From Alysiella sp. (GTDB lineage Bacteria; Pseudomonadota; Gammaproteobacteria; Burkholderiales; Neisseriaceae), in the NCBI RefSeq assembly GCF_030525755.1, contig NZ_JAUNEC010000038.1, positions 1 through 17,234 of the forward strand: a DNA stretch of 17,234 nucleotides. Reading direction: 5' to 3'. Shown here piece by piece: positions 1-6,880 of this stretch (position 1 is the first letter of the stretch; every line of letters begins with the position of its first letter). The notes beneath the pieces are model-generated. The model searched no databases. It was given only the letters and a program-made list of their open reading frames with translations, and had not been told where the DNA came from. The position numbers were made by a program, and so were the translations under genes.

Positions 1-123
1 CCATTATCGCAGTATTGAATATTTGTTGCAAAAATGTAACATTGAGTGAGATTATGAATGATAAGGCGTGTCTTTAAGACTATTCAATCAATTTGCCGAC
101 ACAAGTCTTATTTTGTTTTCTCA

Positions 124-135
124 TTCAGGCAGCCT
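124..135 (-). repeat. DNA uptake sequence (AGGCTGCCTGAA)
   Basis: Exact 12-mer, read on the minus strand, in the intergenic left flank. A one-mismatch copy on the plus strand follows at 241-252 (GGGCTGCCTGAA). Confidence 0.85.
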
Positions 136-179
136 GCTGCTATACAATCAACAGTAATTGCCAATACCCCAAAATGTAG

Positions 180-196
180 GGTGCGTACCACGCATC
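180..196. repeat. Small palindromic repeat GGTGCGT-ACC-ACGCATC
   Basis: Seven-base-pair hairpin (one G-T pair) with loop ACC, preceded by TAGG. It resembles the common dispersed repeat TAGGGTGCGT...ACGCACC that I recall from several bacterial genomes; that link is memory, not a search. Confidence 0.4.
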
Positions 197-274
197 AAGT
201 TATTCTAGAAATATATGAATTTTGTTGTCATTGGCCCCTAGGGCTGCCTGAAAACATCAATCAACCTAATTTCG

Positions 275-286
275 AGTAAAATACGC
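275..286 (+). promoter_or_regulatory. Candidate pyrD promoter (-10 TAAAAT)
   Basis: TAAAAT at 277-282 lies 39 bases before the pyrD ATG, inside AGTAAAATACGC. The identical 12-mer recurs at 3536-3547 before rfbD. No good -35 box is visible at the usual spacing, so the call rests on the -10 and on the shared context. Confidence 0.4.
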
Positions 287-306
287 GTTTTATTTCCATC
301 TTGTTT

Positions 307-318
307 TTCAGGCAGCCT
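307..318 (-). repeat. DNA uptake sequence directly before pyrD
   Basis: Exact TTCAGGCAGCCT, the reverse complement of AGGCTGCCTGAA. It ends three bases before the pyrD ATG and fills the place where a Shine-Dalgarno sequence would normally lie. Confidence 0.85.
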
Positions 319-321
319 AAT

Positions 322-1335
322 ATGTATTCGCTTATTCGTCCTGTTTTATTTCAATTTGATGCGGAGCAAACGCATCATTTTACTTTATCTCAATTGGCTA
401 CTTTGCACCGTATGGGTGTGTTGCCTTCATTTAATCCGCATACCCAAGCAACAGAATTAATGGGTTTGCACCTGCCTAATCCTGTTGGTTTGGCAGCGGG
501 TTTGGATAAAAATGGTGAATACATTGATGCGTTGGCTGCATTGGGCTTTGGGTTTATTGAAATTGGTACGCTGACACCACGCGCACAAGATGGAAATCCC
601 AAGCCACGCTTGTTTCGTGTGCCTGAATTTCAGGGCATCATCAATCGTATGGGTTTCAATAATCAGGGTATTGATGTGGCTATTACCCATATTGAAAAAG
701 CCCAGTTTCGTGGCGTTTTGGGTATCAATATTGGTAAAAATGCAGCCACGCCTATTGAGAATGCGGTAGATGATTATTTGATTTGCTTGGAAAAGGCTTA
801 TCCATATGCGTCTTATATTACGGTGAATATTTCGTCGCCCAACACCAAAAATCTGCGTGCGTTACAAGGTGCTGATGAGTTAAGCAAGCTTTTAGGCTGC
901 CTGAAAGACAAACAACAAAGTTTACAAAGCATACACGGTAAATATGTGCCATTGGCGGTTAAAATTGCGCCTGATTTAGATGAAACACAAATTGCCGATA
1001 TTGCTCATGTGGTGCGTACAACACAAATGGACGGCGTAATTGCCACCAATACCACTATAGACAAATCTTTATTGGGCGTATCACCTTTGGCAACCGAGCA
1101 GGGTGGTTTGAGTGGCGCACCTGTACGTTCTGTGAGTAACCGTATTCTGGTAGCTTTGGTTAAGGAATTAGAGGGTTGTGCGCCTGTAATTGGCGTAGGA
1201 GGGATTATGAATGGTAGTGATGCGGCAGAAAAACGCCGATTGGGTGCGACTGCGGTGCAAGTGTACAGTGGTTTGGTTTATCGGGGTCCTGAATTGGTGC
1301 GAGAGTGTTTGTATGCTTTAAAAATGGCTGCTTGA
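322..1335 (+). CDS. pyrD: Dihydroorotate dehydrogenase (quinone), class 2
   Basis: Oxidises dihydroorotate to orotate in de novo pyrimidine synthesis, passing electrons through FMN to membrane quinone. The 337-residue product has the class 2 layout. An N-terminal helical segment (MYSLIRPVLFQFDAEQTHHF) serves for membrane and quinone contact. The FMN-binding AAGLDKNGEY follows, then VNISSPNTKNLR at about residues 168-179, whose serine (about 172) is the catalytic base of class 2 enzymes. Further on are NTTIDKS, GGLSG, GVGGI and the C-terminal VQVYSGLVYRGPELV. ATG at 322 is chosen because the family starts at this MYSL-like motif; an upstream TTG at 301 would place a DUS in the coding sequence. 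No Shine-Dalgarno is visible because a DUS occupies 307-318. Another DUS lies inside the gene at 894-905. tpiA follows 78 bases downstream. Confidence 0.96.
   Translation: MYSLIRPVLFQFDAEQTHHFTLSQLATLHRMGVLPSFNPHTQATELMGLHLPNPVGLAAGLDKNGEYIDALAALGFGFIEIGTLTPRAQDGNPKPRLFRVPEFQGIINRMGFNNQGIDVAITHIEKAQFRGVLGINIGKNAATPIENAVDDYLICLEKAYPYASYITVNISSPNTKNLRALQGADELSKLLGCLKDKQQSLQSIHGKYVPLAVKIAPDLDETQIADIAHVVRTTQMDGVIATNTTIDKSLLGVSPLATEQGGLSGAPVRSVSNRILVALVKELEGCAPVIGVGGIMNGSDAAEKRRLGATAVQVYSGLVYRGPELVRECLYALKMAA
894..905 (+). repeat. DNA uptake sequence inside pyrD
   Basis: Exact AGGCTGCCTGAA within the coding region, read in frame as part of LLGCLKDK (about residues 190-197). Confidence 0.85.
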
Positions 1336-1351
1336 AAAATCAATGCCTGCT

Positions 1352-1363
1352 TTCAGGCAGCCT
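1352..1363 (-). repeat. DNA uptake sequence between pyrD and tpiA
   Basis: Exact TTCAGGCAGCCT 17 bases after the pyrD stop. The short arm AATGGCTGCTTGAAA at 1323-1337, which spans the pyrD stop, is a degenerate inverted partner, so the pair could form a weak hairpin. Confidence 0.8.
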
Positions 1364-1413
1364 GTGATTTGCGTTACAATAAATCAAACGATTGTACAAA
1401 GGAAAAATCAGAG

Positions 1414-2184
1414 ATGGAATACAATATTTGGCAACAAAAATGGGTTATTGGTAATTGGAAAATGAATGGTCAATTACAACATAACAATAGTTTGGTACAT
1501 AAATTGCGTGGTTTACCAGTAGCAAACAATGTGTGTATTGGTATCAGTCCGCCTACGGTGTATTTGTTGCAGGCTCACAATGCGGTGCAGATTGTGTTGA
1601 ATAACAAAATTCATATTTGCGCCCAAGATGTCAGCCGTTTTGCTGATAAAGGCGCGTTTACAGGCGAAGTTTCCGCAGAAATGATGCGTGATGTGGGTGT
1701 GGATATTGTGTTAATTGGGCATTCAGAACGCAGCCTTTATTTCAATGAGAAGAATGATGTGCAACGTTTGAAAATTGAAAATGTATTGAATGTTGGGCTG
1801 ATTCCTTTATTGTGTGTGGGTGAAAGTTTAAAAGAGCGTGAAGACGGACGAGAAAAAGAAGCCGTTGCCTATCAACTTTCGGTGTTTAAAGGTTTAAAAA
1901 CCCAAAATTTCGCAGTGGCTTATGAACCTGTTTGGGCGATTGGTACAGGTAAAACCGCAACAAAAGAACAAATTGCCGATATGCACCAATTTATTTATGA
2001 TGAAATCTTGTCATTGTGTGGGAACGATGCTAATATCCGCATTCTTTACGGCGGTAGTGTGAATGAAGCTAATGCTGCCGAAATTTTTAGCGTACCGCAT
2101 GTAAATGGTGCATTAGTAGGTGGAGCATCATTAAAATACGATTCATTTACTGCCATCATTAACGCCGCACAAGAAACACGATAA
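1414..2184 (+). CDS. tpiA: Triosephosphate isomerase
   Basis: Interconverts dihydroxyacetone phosphate and glyceraldehyde 3-phosphate in glycolysis and gluconeogenesis; a cytosolic TIM-barrel dimer. The 256-residue product has the normal length for the family. It carries GNWKMN with the catalytic lysine near residue 16, the electrophile histidine H103 in IGHSERS, the catalytic base E171 in AYEPVWAIGTGKTAT (which includes mobile loop 6), and the phosphate-binding LYGGSVNEANA and GALVGGASL near the C terminus. ATG at 1414 is preferred over the upstream TTG at 1369 because AAAGGA at 1398-1403 gives a well-spaced ribosome binding site and the residues before it match no TPI. secG starts one base after the stop, so the two genes are surely cotranscribed. 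Confidence 0.97.
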   Translation: MEYNIWQQKWVIGNWKMNGQLQHNNSLVHKLRGLPVANNVCIGISPPTVYLLQAHNAVQIVLNNKIHICAQDVSRFADKGAFTGEVSAEMMRDVGVDIVLIGHSERSLYFNEKNDVQRLKIENVLNVGLIPLLCVGESLKEREDGREKEAVAYQLSVFKGLKTQNFAVAYEPVWAIGTGKTATKEQIADMHQFIYDEILSLCGNDANIRILYGGSVNEANAAEIFSVPHVNGALVGGASLKYDSFTAIINAAQETR

Positions 2185-2185
2185 A

Positions 2186-2581
2186 ATGGAAGCATTTAAA
2201 ACCGTTATTTGGATTATCAACGTCTTTTCTTCTCTTGCCATTATCATTTTGGTGTTGATGCAGCATGGAAAAGGCGCAGATGCAGGTGCAAGTTTTGGTG
2301 GTTCAGGCAGCGCGCAGGGCGTATTTGGTTCAGCAGGTAACGCCAACTTTTTGAGCAGAATGACATCATTTTCTGCGATTGTGTTTTTTGCTTCTTGTTT
2401 GGCTTTGGGTATGATTCACAGTCAAAGTAATAAAAAAACCGTTGATTTCAGTAATATAAAGCAAAGTCATCTTTCTGCTTCTGCGGTTGCTACATCAAAA
2501 GTTGAAGTAATTGGTGCGAGTGCAGTATCAAGTGCTTCTGAGGCTGGGGTTTCAGCATCATCAGCCAGCTTGCCTAAATAG
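2186..2581 (+). CDS. secG: Protein translocase subunit SecG
   Basis: Small inner-membrane subunit of the SecYEG preprotein channel. The 131-residue product has two hydrophobic helices (about residues 4-24 and 57-77). Between them is the conserved cytoplasmic stretch VLMQHGKGADAGASFGGSGS followed by FGSAGNANFLSRMT, the hallmark of the family. The C-terminal tail of about 45 residues is rich in Ser, Ala and Val, has no conserved motif and makes the protein somewhat longer than many SecG. The gene starts one base after the tpiA stop, with its ribosome binding site inside the end of tpiA. tRNA-Leu follows 22 bases after the stop, so the likely transcript is tpiA-secG-tRNA, ending at 2723. Confidence 0.95.
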   Translation: MEAFKTVIWIINVFSSLAIIILVLMQHGKGADAGASFGGSGSAQGVFGSAGNANFLSRMTSFSAIVFFASCLALGMIHSQSNKKTVDFSNIKQSHLSASAVATSKVEVIGASAVSSASEAGVSASSASLPK

Positions 2582-2603
2582 TTATTTTTATTATGACGTT
2601 TTT

Positions 2604-2689
2604 GCCGACATGGTGAAATTGGTAGACACGCCATCTTGAGGGGGTGGTGACCCTAGGTCGTATGAGTTCAAGTCTCATTGTCGGCACCA
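2604..2689 (+). tRNA. tRNA-Leu (anticodon GAG)
   Basis: An 86-base class II tRNA with encoded CCA. Acceptor arm GCCGACA pairs with TGTCGGC. The D arm is GTG...CAC. The anticodon stem CCATC/GGTGG (one G-T pair) frames the loop TTGAGGG, giving anticodon GAG for CUU/CUC. A long variable arm (TGACCCTAGGTCG) is typical of leucine tRNAs. The T arm is ATGAG-TTCAAGT-CTCAT. It lies directly after secG, as in several proteobacteria. Confidence 0.97.
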
Positions 2690-2694
2690 TAATT

Positions 2695-2723
2695 AAAAAC
2701 CGCCTGATTTTCAGGCGGTTTTT
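2695..2723 (+). terminator. Rho-independent terminator after tRNA-Leu
   Basis: AAAAACCGCCTGA and TCAGGCGGTTTTT form a perfect 13-base-pair stem with a TTT loop and a U-rich 3' end. It closes the tpiA-secG-tRNA transcript. The A/T symmetry would also allow action on the minus strand. Confidence 0.92.
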
Positions 2724-2787
2724 ATATTTGATTTTAAACAATCTTTATAGCCCAATGAAATTGGGGTATGAACGCAGGTGCATTCTG

Positions 2788-2813
2788 AAAAATCGCATCA
2801 ACTTAAATGCGAT
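2788..2813 (-). terminator. Candidate terminator of the Lrp-family gene
   Basis: On the minus strand, ATCGCAT and ATGCGAT form a 7-base-pair stem with an 8-base loop, followed by TTTTTC. The stem overlaps the stop codon of the regulator. It is short and A/T-rich, so a modest terminator. Confidence 0.5.
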
Positions 2814-3280
2814 AAGGGTAGGGCAGTGGTGTTTTTGATTTCTTTGAGTACAAAGCTGGATTTGGCATCTTGTACGCAAGTGTGTGAAAGCAGAACATTT
2901 AATACAAAATGAGAGAAAGCATTCATATCGGTAAAGAAAGCGTGCAGTAAATAATCGGCTTCCCCTGTTAATGCCAAACAACGCAGAACTTCTGACCATT
3001 GCTGAACAGCTTGTTCAAATTCAGAACGGGCATCAGGTGCTTTACTGGTGGTAACATGAATCATTACTTGTAAACCCAGTCCCAGAGCTTCTGGATTCAA
3101 TAAAGCGGCATAAAGGTGTATGATGCCATTGTCTTCCAATTGTTTGAGACGACGCAGACAAGGAGAGGGCGATAAAGCAACGCGATCGGAAAGTTCCACA
3201 TTGCTTAATCGCCCATTTTCTTGTAACACATGAAGAATTTTTAAGTCGGTTTTATCCAAAATCAGTGTGGGTTGTGGCAT
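2798..3280 (-). CDS. Lrp/AsnC-family transcriptional regulator
   Basis: Feast/famine regulator that senses an amino acid or related ligand and binds DNA as dimers or higher oligomers. The 160-residue product begins MPQPTLILDKTDLKILHVLQ. A winged helix-turn-helix follows at about residues 20-52 (GRLSNVELSDRVALSPSPCLRRLKQLED), and then a C-terminal RAM ligand domain with GEADYLLHAF. ATG at 3280 is chosen because AAGGAG lies eight bases upstream; the GTG nine bases earlier would overlap that site. It is transcribed away from rfbD and stands alone. Whether it is global Lrp or a specialist AsnC-type protein cannot be told from sequence. The ORF before rfbD is far enough away that autoregulation is the only regulatory inference I would make. 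Confidence 0.9.
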   Translation of the reverse strand: MPQPTLILDKTDLKILHVLQENGRLSNVELSDRVALSPSPCLRRLKQLEDNGIIHLYAALLNPEALGLGLQVMIHVTTSKAPDARSEFEQAVQQWSEVLRCLALTGEADYLLHAFFTDMNAFSHFVLNVLLSHTCVQDAKSSFVLKEIKNTTALPLSHLS

Positions 3281-3453
3281 GATTTGCACTCCTTAAAATG
3301 GTGTTATCATTATGATTTCATCACATCTTTACTTGATGCTGTCGTAATTTAACATAAATAAAAGCACAATGGGTTAAAAAGAAGAACTTTTATGCCATTT
3401 TTATTTTAAAAAATGGGTATTTTTACAATTCTGTATATATTATTACAACCAAC

Positions 3454-3486
3454 AGGCTGCCTGAAAAAGTTTCAGGCAGCCTTATT
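3454..3486. terminator. Inverted DUS pair, orphan terminator
   Basis: AGGCTGCCTGAAA at 3454-3466 pairs with TTTCAGGCAGCCT at 3470-3482 across a short loop, followed by TATTT. Inverted DUS pairs often serve as terminators in Neisseriaceae. No annotated plus-strand gene lies between the terminator at 2723 and this point, so its transcript is unknown. Confidence 0.7.
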
Positions 3487-3535
3487 TATCGTTCAAGGCT
3501 TTAACTTGTTTCAAAAGATTAAACATTATTTTTTC

Positions 3536-3553
3536 AGTAAAATACGCTATAAT
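3536..3553 (+). promoter_or_regulatory. Candidate rfbD promoter
   Basis: Two overlapping -10 boxes are visible: TAAAAT at 3538-3543, inside the 12-mer shared with the pyrD upstream region, and a consensus TATAAT at 3548-3553. The second lies 36 bases before the ATG, leaving room for a leader with the ribosome binding site. No clear -35 box is seen. Confidence 0.5.
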
Positions 3554-3589
3554 TCAAATGAAAAAATTCATCTCAAAAAGGGATACATC

Positions 3590-4441
3590 ATGCGTATTTT
3601 ATTAACAGGTGCCAACGGTCAAGTTGGACGCTGCCTGAAACAACAGAAACCCGAAGATTGGGAAATGATTGCCGCAGATTCACAAACACTGGATATTACT
3701 GATGCAAAAGCAGTATCCAATATGGTAAAGAATTTTGAACCCGATGCCATCATCAATGCTGCAGGCTACACCAATTTAGAAGCTGCGGAATTAGACAAAC
3801 AACATGTTTTTGCTGTTAATGCCGAAGGCACACGCATTCTGGCACAGGAAGCAGCCGATGCAGGTATACGCTTTATTCACATTTCCAGCGATTATGTTTT
3901 TGATGGTCAAAAACGCATGCCTTATGTAGAAACCGACTACCCAAATCCACTTTCCAGCTATGCTAAATCCAAATTAGCAGGCGAACTTTTGGCGTTATCT
4001 GCCAATCCAGACAGCATCATTGTCCGCAGTTCATGGGTATTTTCTGAATATGGTAATAATTTTGTTAAAGACATTATTGATCAAGCACGAAACGGCAAGA
4101 TTGCGATTGCTACTGACAAAATTGGCTGCCCCACATACGCAGGTGATTTAGCACGTCTCATGATTGAATTGGCACAAAATCGCCAACACACCCCACGCGG
4201 CATTTTCCATTTTTGTGGGGACAAAGCCGTTAATCGTTATGAGTTTGCCCAAGCCATTTTAAAAGAATTGGCACAATCCTGTGGTGTCCAGTGTGAATTA
4301 AACGAAGCCCCTCCTATTTCTGAACACACACCACGCCCTCCCTACTCCGTATTGTCTTGTGAAAAAATCCGTGCTTTGGGATATACCCCTTCTGACTGGC
4401 AAGCAGCACTAAAACGTCTTGTACCACAACTGGCTGCCTGA
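3590..4441 (+). CDS. rfbD: dTDP-4-dehydrorhamnose reductase
   Basis: Final step of dTDP-L-rhamnose synthesis: reduces dTDP-4-dehydro-L-rhamnose with NAD(P)H. The 283-residue product is a short-chain-dehydrogenase-type (extended SDR) enzyme with N-terminal Rossmann motif LLTGANGQVG, INAAGYTNLEAAE, the RmlD-typical ISSDYVFDG, the catalytic pair Y124/K128 in SSYAKSKLAGE, and the C-terminal RPPYSVLSCEKI, close to the family RPxxSxL motif. ATG at 3590 has AAAAAGGGA just upstream; the frame is open further upstream to 3413, but those residues are non-homologous. The other rml genes (rmlA, rmlB, rmlC) are not in this window, so rhamnose synthesis must be completed elsewhere. The stop codon lies inside a one-mismatch DUS at 4431-4442. 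Confidence 0.92.
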   Translation: MRILLTGANGQVGRCLKQQKPEDWEMIAADSQTLDITDAKAVSNMVKNFEPDAIINAAGYTNLEAAELDKQHVFAVNAEGTRILAQEAADAGIRFIHISSDYVFDGQKRMPYVETDYPNPLSSYAKSKLAGELLALSANPDSIIVRSSWVFSEYGNNFVKDIIDQARNGKIAIATDKIGCPTYAGDLARLMIELAQNRQHTPRGIFHFCGDKAVNRYEFAQAILKELAQSCGVQCELNEAPPISEHTPRPPYSVLSCEKIRALGYTPSDWQAALKRLVPQLAA

Positions 4442-4460
4442 AAACCATTTGATTAACAAC

Positions 4461-4489
4461 AAGCCGCACATCGCGGCTTAATTGTCTTT
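4461..4489 (+). terminator. Weak terminator-like hairpin after rfbD
   Basis: AAGCCGC and GCGGCTT form a 7-base-pair stem with a 5-base loop, followed by AATTGTCTTT. The tail is only partly U-rich. A second possible structure pairs the DUS-like 4431-4444 with the inverted DUS at 4488-4499. Confidence 0.45.
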
Positions 4490-4499
4490 CAGGCAGCCT
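4488..4499 (-). repeat. DNA uptake sequence before pseB
   Basis: Exact TTCAGGCAGCCT. It lies 14 bases before the pseB -10-like box and is inverted relative to the one-mismatch DUS at 4431-4442. Confidence 0.85.
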
Positions 4500-4513
4500 G
4501 TACATAGACAGGC

Positions 4514-4519
4514 TATAAT
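4514..4519 (+). promoter_or_regulatory. Candidate pseB -10 box (TATAAT)
   Basis: Perfect TATAAT, but only 15 bases before the ATG. A start site at normal spacing would fall on or just after the AAGGAA ribosome binding site at 4520-4525, so this may be fortuitous. No -35 is visible. Confidence 0.3.
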
Positions 4520-4534
4520 AAGGAAACAATAAAT

Positions 4535-5533
4535 ATGCTTCGCGATTCAACCATTTTGGTAACAGGCGGCACAGGCTCATTTGGCAACACCTTTGTGCCG
4601 ATGACTTTGGCAAAATACAATCCCAAAAAAATCATCGTCTTTTCGCGCGATGAAATGAAACAATGGGACATGGCAAAAAAATTTGAAGGCGACAAACGTG
4701 TGCGCTTTTTCATTGGCGATGTGCGCGACAAAGACCGACTCTATCGCGCTTTGGACGGTGTGGATTATGTGGTTCACGCTGCCGCCACCAAAATCGTCCC
4801 CACTGCCGAATACAATCCCTTTGAATGCGTCAAAACCAACATCAATGGCGCGATGAACCTGATTGACGCTTGCATAGACAAAGGCGTGAAAAAAGTCGTT
4901 GCCCTTTCCACCGACAAAGCCAGCAGCCCTGTGAATTTGTATGGCGCAACCAAATTGGCTTCCGATAAATTGTTTGTGGCGGGCAATGCTTATTCGGGCG
5001 AGCACGGTACGCGCTTTGCGGTGGTGCGCTATGGCAATGTGATGGGGTCGCGCGGTTCAGTGATTCCGTTTTTCTTGTCCATCAAAGACAAAGGCGTGTT
5101 GCCGATTACCGACAGCCGCATGACGCGCTTTATGATTTCTTTGGAGCAAGGCGTGGAATTGGTTTGGCACGCTTTTGATGATATGGTGGGCGGCGAAATT
5201 TATGTGAAAAAAATTCCGTCTATGACCATAGGCGATTTGGCTACGGCAGTTGCGCCTGAATGCCGTCAAGAAATCGTGGGCATACGCGCTGGCGAAAAAT
5301 TGCATGAGCAAATGATTAGCGCGGAAGATGCTTTTTACACCTATGAATATCCTGAACATTTTAAAATTTTGCCCGCCATTAACGGTTGGAGCGACAGCCC
5401 CGAGCGCATTAAAAATGGCGTGAAAGTGCCAGAGGGCTTTGTGTATGCCAGCGACAACAACACAGAATGGATGTCGCAAGATGAATTGAAACAATGGATT
5501 AGCCAAAATCAACACAAAATTGGCAAAATTTGA
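4535..5533 (+). CDS. pseB: UDP-GlcNAc 4,6-dehydratase (inverting), PseB
   Basis: First committed enzyme of pseudaminic acid synthesis: removes water from UDP-GlcNAc and inverts C5 to give the UDP-4-keto-6-deoxy-L-arabino sugar, using bound NADP. The 332-residue protein has the normal PseB length. It shows the extended-SDR motif TGGTGSFG (residues 10-17), FSRDEMKQW, HAAATKIVPTAEYNPFE, the catalytic triad T126-D127-K128 in LSTDKAS, the Y136/K140 pair in YGATK, and RYGNVMGSRGSVIPFF. AAGGAA at 4520-4525 supports this start. pseC begins 41 bases after the stop, so the two form an operon. Assignment to PseB over FlaA1/WbpM-type membrane dehydratases follows from the short length, the lack of membrane helices and the pseC neighbour. 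Confidence 0.94.
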   Translation: MLRDSTILVTGGTGSFGNTFVPMTLAKYNPKKIIVFSRDEMKQWDMAKKFEGDKRVRFFIGDVRDKDRLYRALDGVDYVVHAAATKIVPTAEYNPFECVKTNINGAMNLIDACIDKGVKKVVALSTDKASSPVNLYGATKLASDKLFVAGNAYSGEHGTRFAVVRYGNVMGSRGSVIPFFLSIKDKGVLPITDSRMTRFMISLEQGVELVWHAFDDMVGGEIYVKKIPSMTIGDLATAVAPECRQEIVGIRAGEKLHEQMISAEDAFYTYEYPEHFKILPAINGWSDSPERIKNGVKVPEGFVYASDNNTEWMSQDELKQWISQNQHKIGKI

Positions 5534-5535
5534 GT

Positions 5536-5550
5536 TTCAGGCTGCCTGAA
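5536..5550. repeat. Palindromic double DUS between pseB and pseC
   Basis: TTCAGGCTGCCTGAA reads as AGGCTGCCTGAA on the plus strand (5539-5550) and as AGGCAGCCTGAA on the minus strand (5536-5547). It begins three bases after the pseB stop. Confidence 0.85.
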
Positions 5551-5574
5551 AATAAACATTTAAGAAAAAACAAA

Positions 5575-6729
5575 ATGATACCTTACGGCAAACAACACAT
5601 TTCTCAAGATGATATTGACGCAGTTGTCCAAGTTTTACAATCTGATTATTTGACACAAGGTAACAGAGTTCCTCAATTTGAACAAGCACTTGCTGAATAT
5701 TGTGGTGCAAAATACGCTGTTGCCAGCAACAGCGCGACTTCTGCCTTGCATTTGGCGTGTTTGGCATTGGGATTGCAGCAAGGCGATGTTTTGTGGACGA
5801 GTCCGATTACCTTTGTTGCATCTGCAAATTGCGCTCTGTATTGCGGCGCGACTGTGGATTTTGTGGACATCAATCCGCAAACGCGGAATTTATGCCCTGA
5901 AAAATTGGGTGAAAAATTGGCAGTGGCGAAACGGATGGGCAATTTACCGAAAATTGTTGTGCCTGTGCATTTTGGAGGCGAACCGTGCGATATGGCGAAA
6001 ATTTATGCTTTATCAAAAGAATACGGCTTCAAAATCATAGAAGATGCATCTCATGCAATAGGTGCACGCTATCAAAATGGCAAGGTAGGCAACGGTCAAT
6101 ACAGCGACATCACAGTATTCAGTTTTCACCCTGTGAAAATCATCACAACGGCAGAAGGCGGTTTGGCGACCACCAATCAGATTGATTTAGCAAATAAAAT
6201 GGCGCAACTCCGTTCACACGGTATCACACGTAACGTCGATGAAATGCACGGCACAACACACGGTGCGTGGTATTATCAGCAAATAGATTTAGGCTATAAT
6301 TACCGTATGACCGAAATGCAAGCCGCATTGGGTTTGAGTCAACTGTCGCGTTTGGACGAATTTGTGTCGCGCCGTCACCAACTTGCCACGCAATACGATG
6401 ATTTATTGGCGGATTTGCCTGTGATTATCCCGTTCAGGCAGCCTGAAAATGTGTCGGCATTGCATTTGTATCCCATTTGGGTTTCATCTGAAAAGCGAAA
6501 GCAAGTATTTGATTTTTTAAAACAAAATGGCATTGGTGTAAACGTGCATTACATTCCTGTGCATATGCAGCCACATTACCGCGAACGCTTTGATTTTCAG
6601 GCGGGTGATTTTCCTAATGCCGAAAATTATTACGCTGGTGCAATCAGTTTGCCACTCTATTTTGATTTATCAAATTTTGAACAAAAACAAGTAGTTGAAA
6701 CTTTGAAATTGGCATTGCAAGTTGTCTGA
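5575..6729 (+). CDS. pseC: UDP-4-keto-6-deoxy-AltNAc aminotransferase, PseC
   Basis: Second step to pseudaminic acid: a PLP-dependent transaminase of the DegT/DnrJ/EryC1 family that puts an amino group on C4 of the PseB product. The 384-residue protein opens with the PseC-typical MIPYGKQHISQDDIDAVV. It carries SNSATSALHLACLALG and TSPITFVASANCALY, then EDASHAIGA, then FSFHPVKIITTAEGG, where K188 is the lysine expected to form the Schiff base with PLP. The C-terminal part has NYRMTEMQAALGLSQL and GVNVHYIPVHMQPHYRERF. ATG at 5575 matches the family N terminus; its ribosome binding site is weak (AAGAAA). A palindromic DUS at 6433-6447 is read in frame as FRQPE. No partner pse gene follows directly; the galactose transporter does. 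Confidence 0.94.
   Translation: MIPYGKQHISQDDIDAVVQVLQSDYLTQGNRVPQFEQALAEYCGAKYAVASNSATSALHLACLALGLQQGDVLWTSPITFVASANCALYCGATVDFVDINPQTRNLCPEKLGEKLAVAKRMGNLPKIVVPVHFGGEPCDMAKIYALSKEYGFKIIEDASHAIGARYQNGKVGNGQYSDITVFSFHPVKIITTAEGGLATTNQIDLANKMAQLRSHGITRNVDEMHGTTHGAWYYQQIDLGYNYRMTEMQAALGLSQLSRLDEFVSRRHQLATQYDDLLADLPVIIPFRQPENVSALHLYPIWVSSEKRKQVFDFLKQNGIGVNVHYIPVHMQPHYRERFDFQAGDFPNAENYYAGAISLPLYFDLSNFEQKQVVETLKLALQVV
6433..6447. repeat. Palindromic double DUS inside pseC
   Basis: TTCAGGCAGCCTGAA contains both DUS dialects on opposite strands. It is translated as part of PFRQPEN, about residues 286-292, near a loop before the conserved HLYPIW strand. Confidence 0.85.
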
Positions 6730-6880
6730 AACATTAAAAAAAACAATAGTAAAATAAAAATGTGCTGCATCGTGTAAAAAAAGATTTACAAAATTGATAT
6801 TTTACTTCAAACTTCAATCTACCTATTTATTTAAGGCAATCAATTAACACATTTTCCCTTTATTTTTTAGGAGTTTTATC

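Larger units (their letters stand above)
1..321. other. Left flank, no complete gene
   Basis: No convincing complete gene lies here. A reading frame entering from the left edge stops with TGA at 47-49 after 15 residues (HYRSIEYLLQKCNIE). It may be the 3' end of a gene outside the window, but it is too short to identify. The rest holds an exact DUS on the minus strand at 124-135, a one-mismatch DUS at 241-252, a small hairpin at 180-196, a promoter candidate for pyrD, and another DUS at 307-318 directly before the pyrD start. Confidence 0.6.
3281..3589. other. Intergenic region between the divergent lrp-type gene and rfbD
   Basis: No gene found. From left to right it holds a hairpin AAAAG-AAGAA-CTTTT (3377-3391), a longer AT-rich hairpin CCATTTTT/AAAAATGG (3395-3416), an inverted DUS pair shaped like a terminator (3454-3482), and the rfbD promoter and leader. 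An ORF beginning at 3413 reads into rfbD, but it crosses the DUS and matches nothing in the family, so it is an in-frame upstream extension, not a gene. Confidence 0.6.

Noticed and set aside
1..49. Frame from the left edge ending HYRSIEYLLQKCNIE
   Set aside because: It could be the tail of an upstream gene, but 15 residues are too few to call a gene or a family.
58..279. 73-codon plus-strand frame in the left flank
   Set aside because: It runs through a DUS, a hairpin repeat and a DUS-like site, has no ribosome binding site and no recognisable motif.
3413..3589. Upstream extension of rfbD by 59 residues
   Set aside because: It translates a DUS terminator and leader; the RmlD family begins at MRILLTGANGQ, which has its own ribosome binding site.
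6730..6880. CRP or GalR-type operator before mglB
   Set aside because: I looked for TGTGA-N6-TCACA and for GalR-like half-sites and saw none close enough to report; only A/T-rich DNA is evident.
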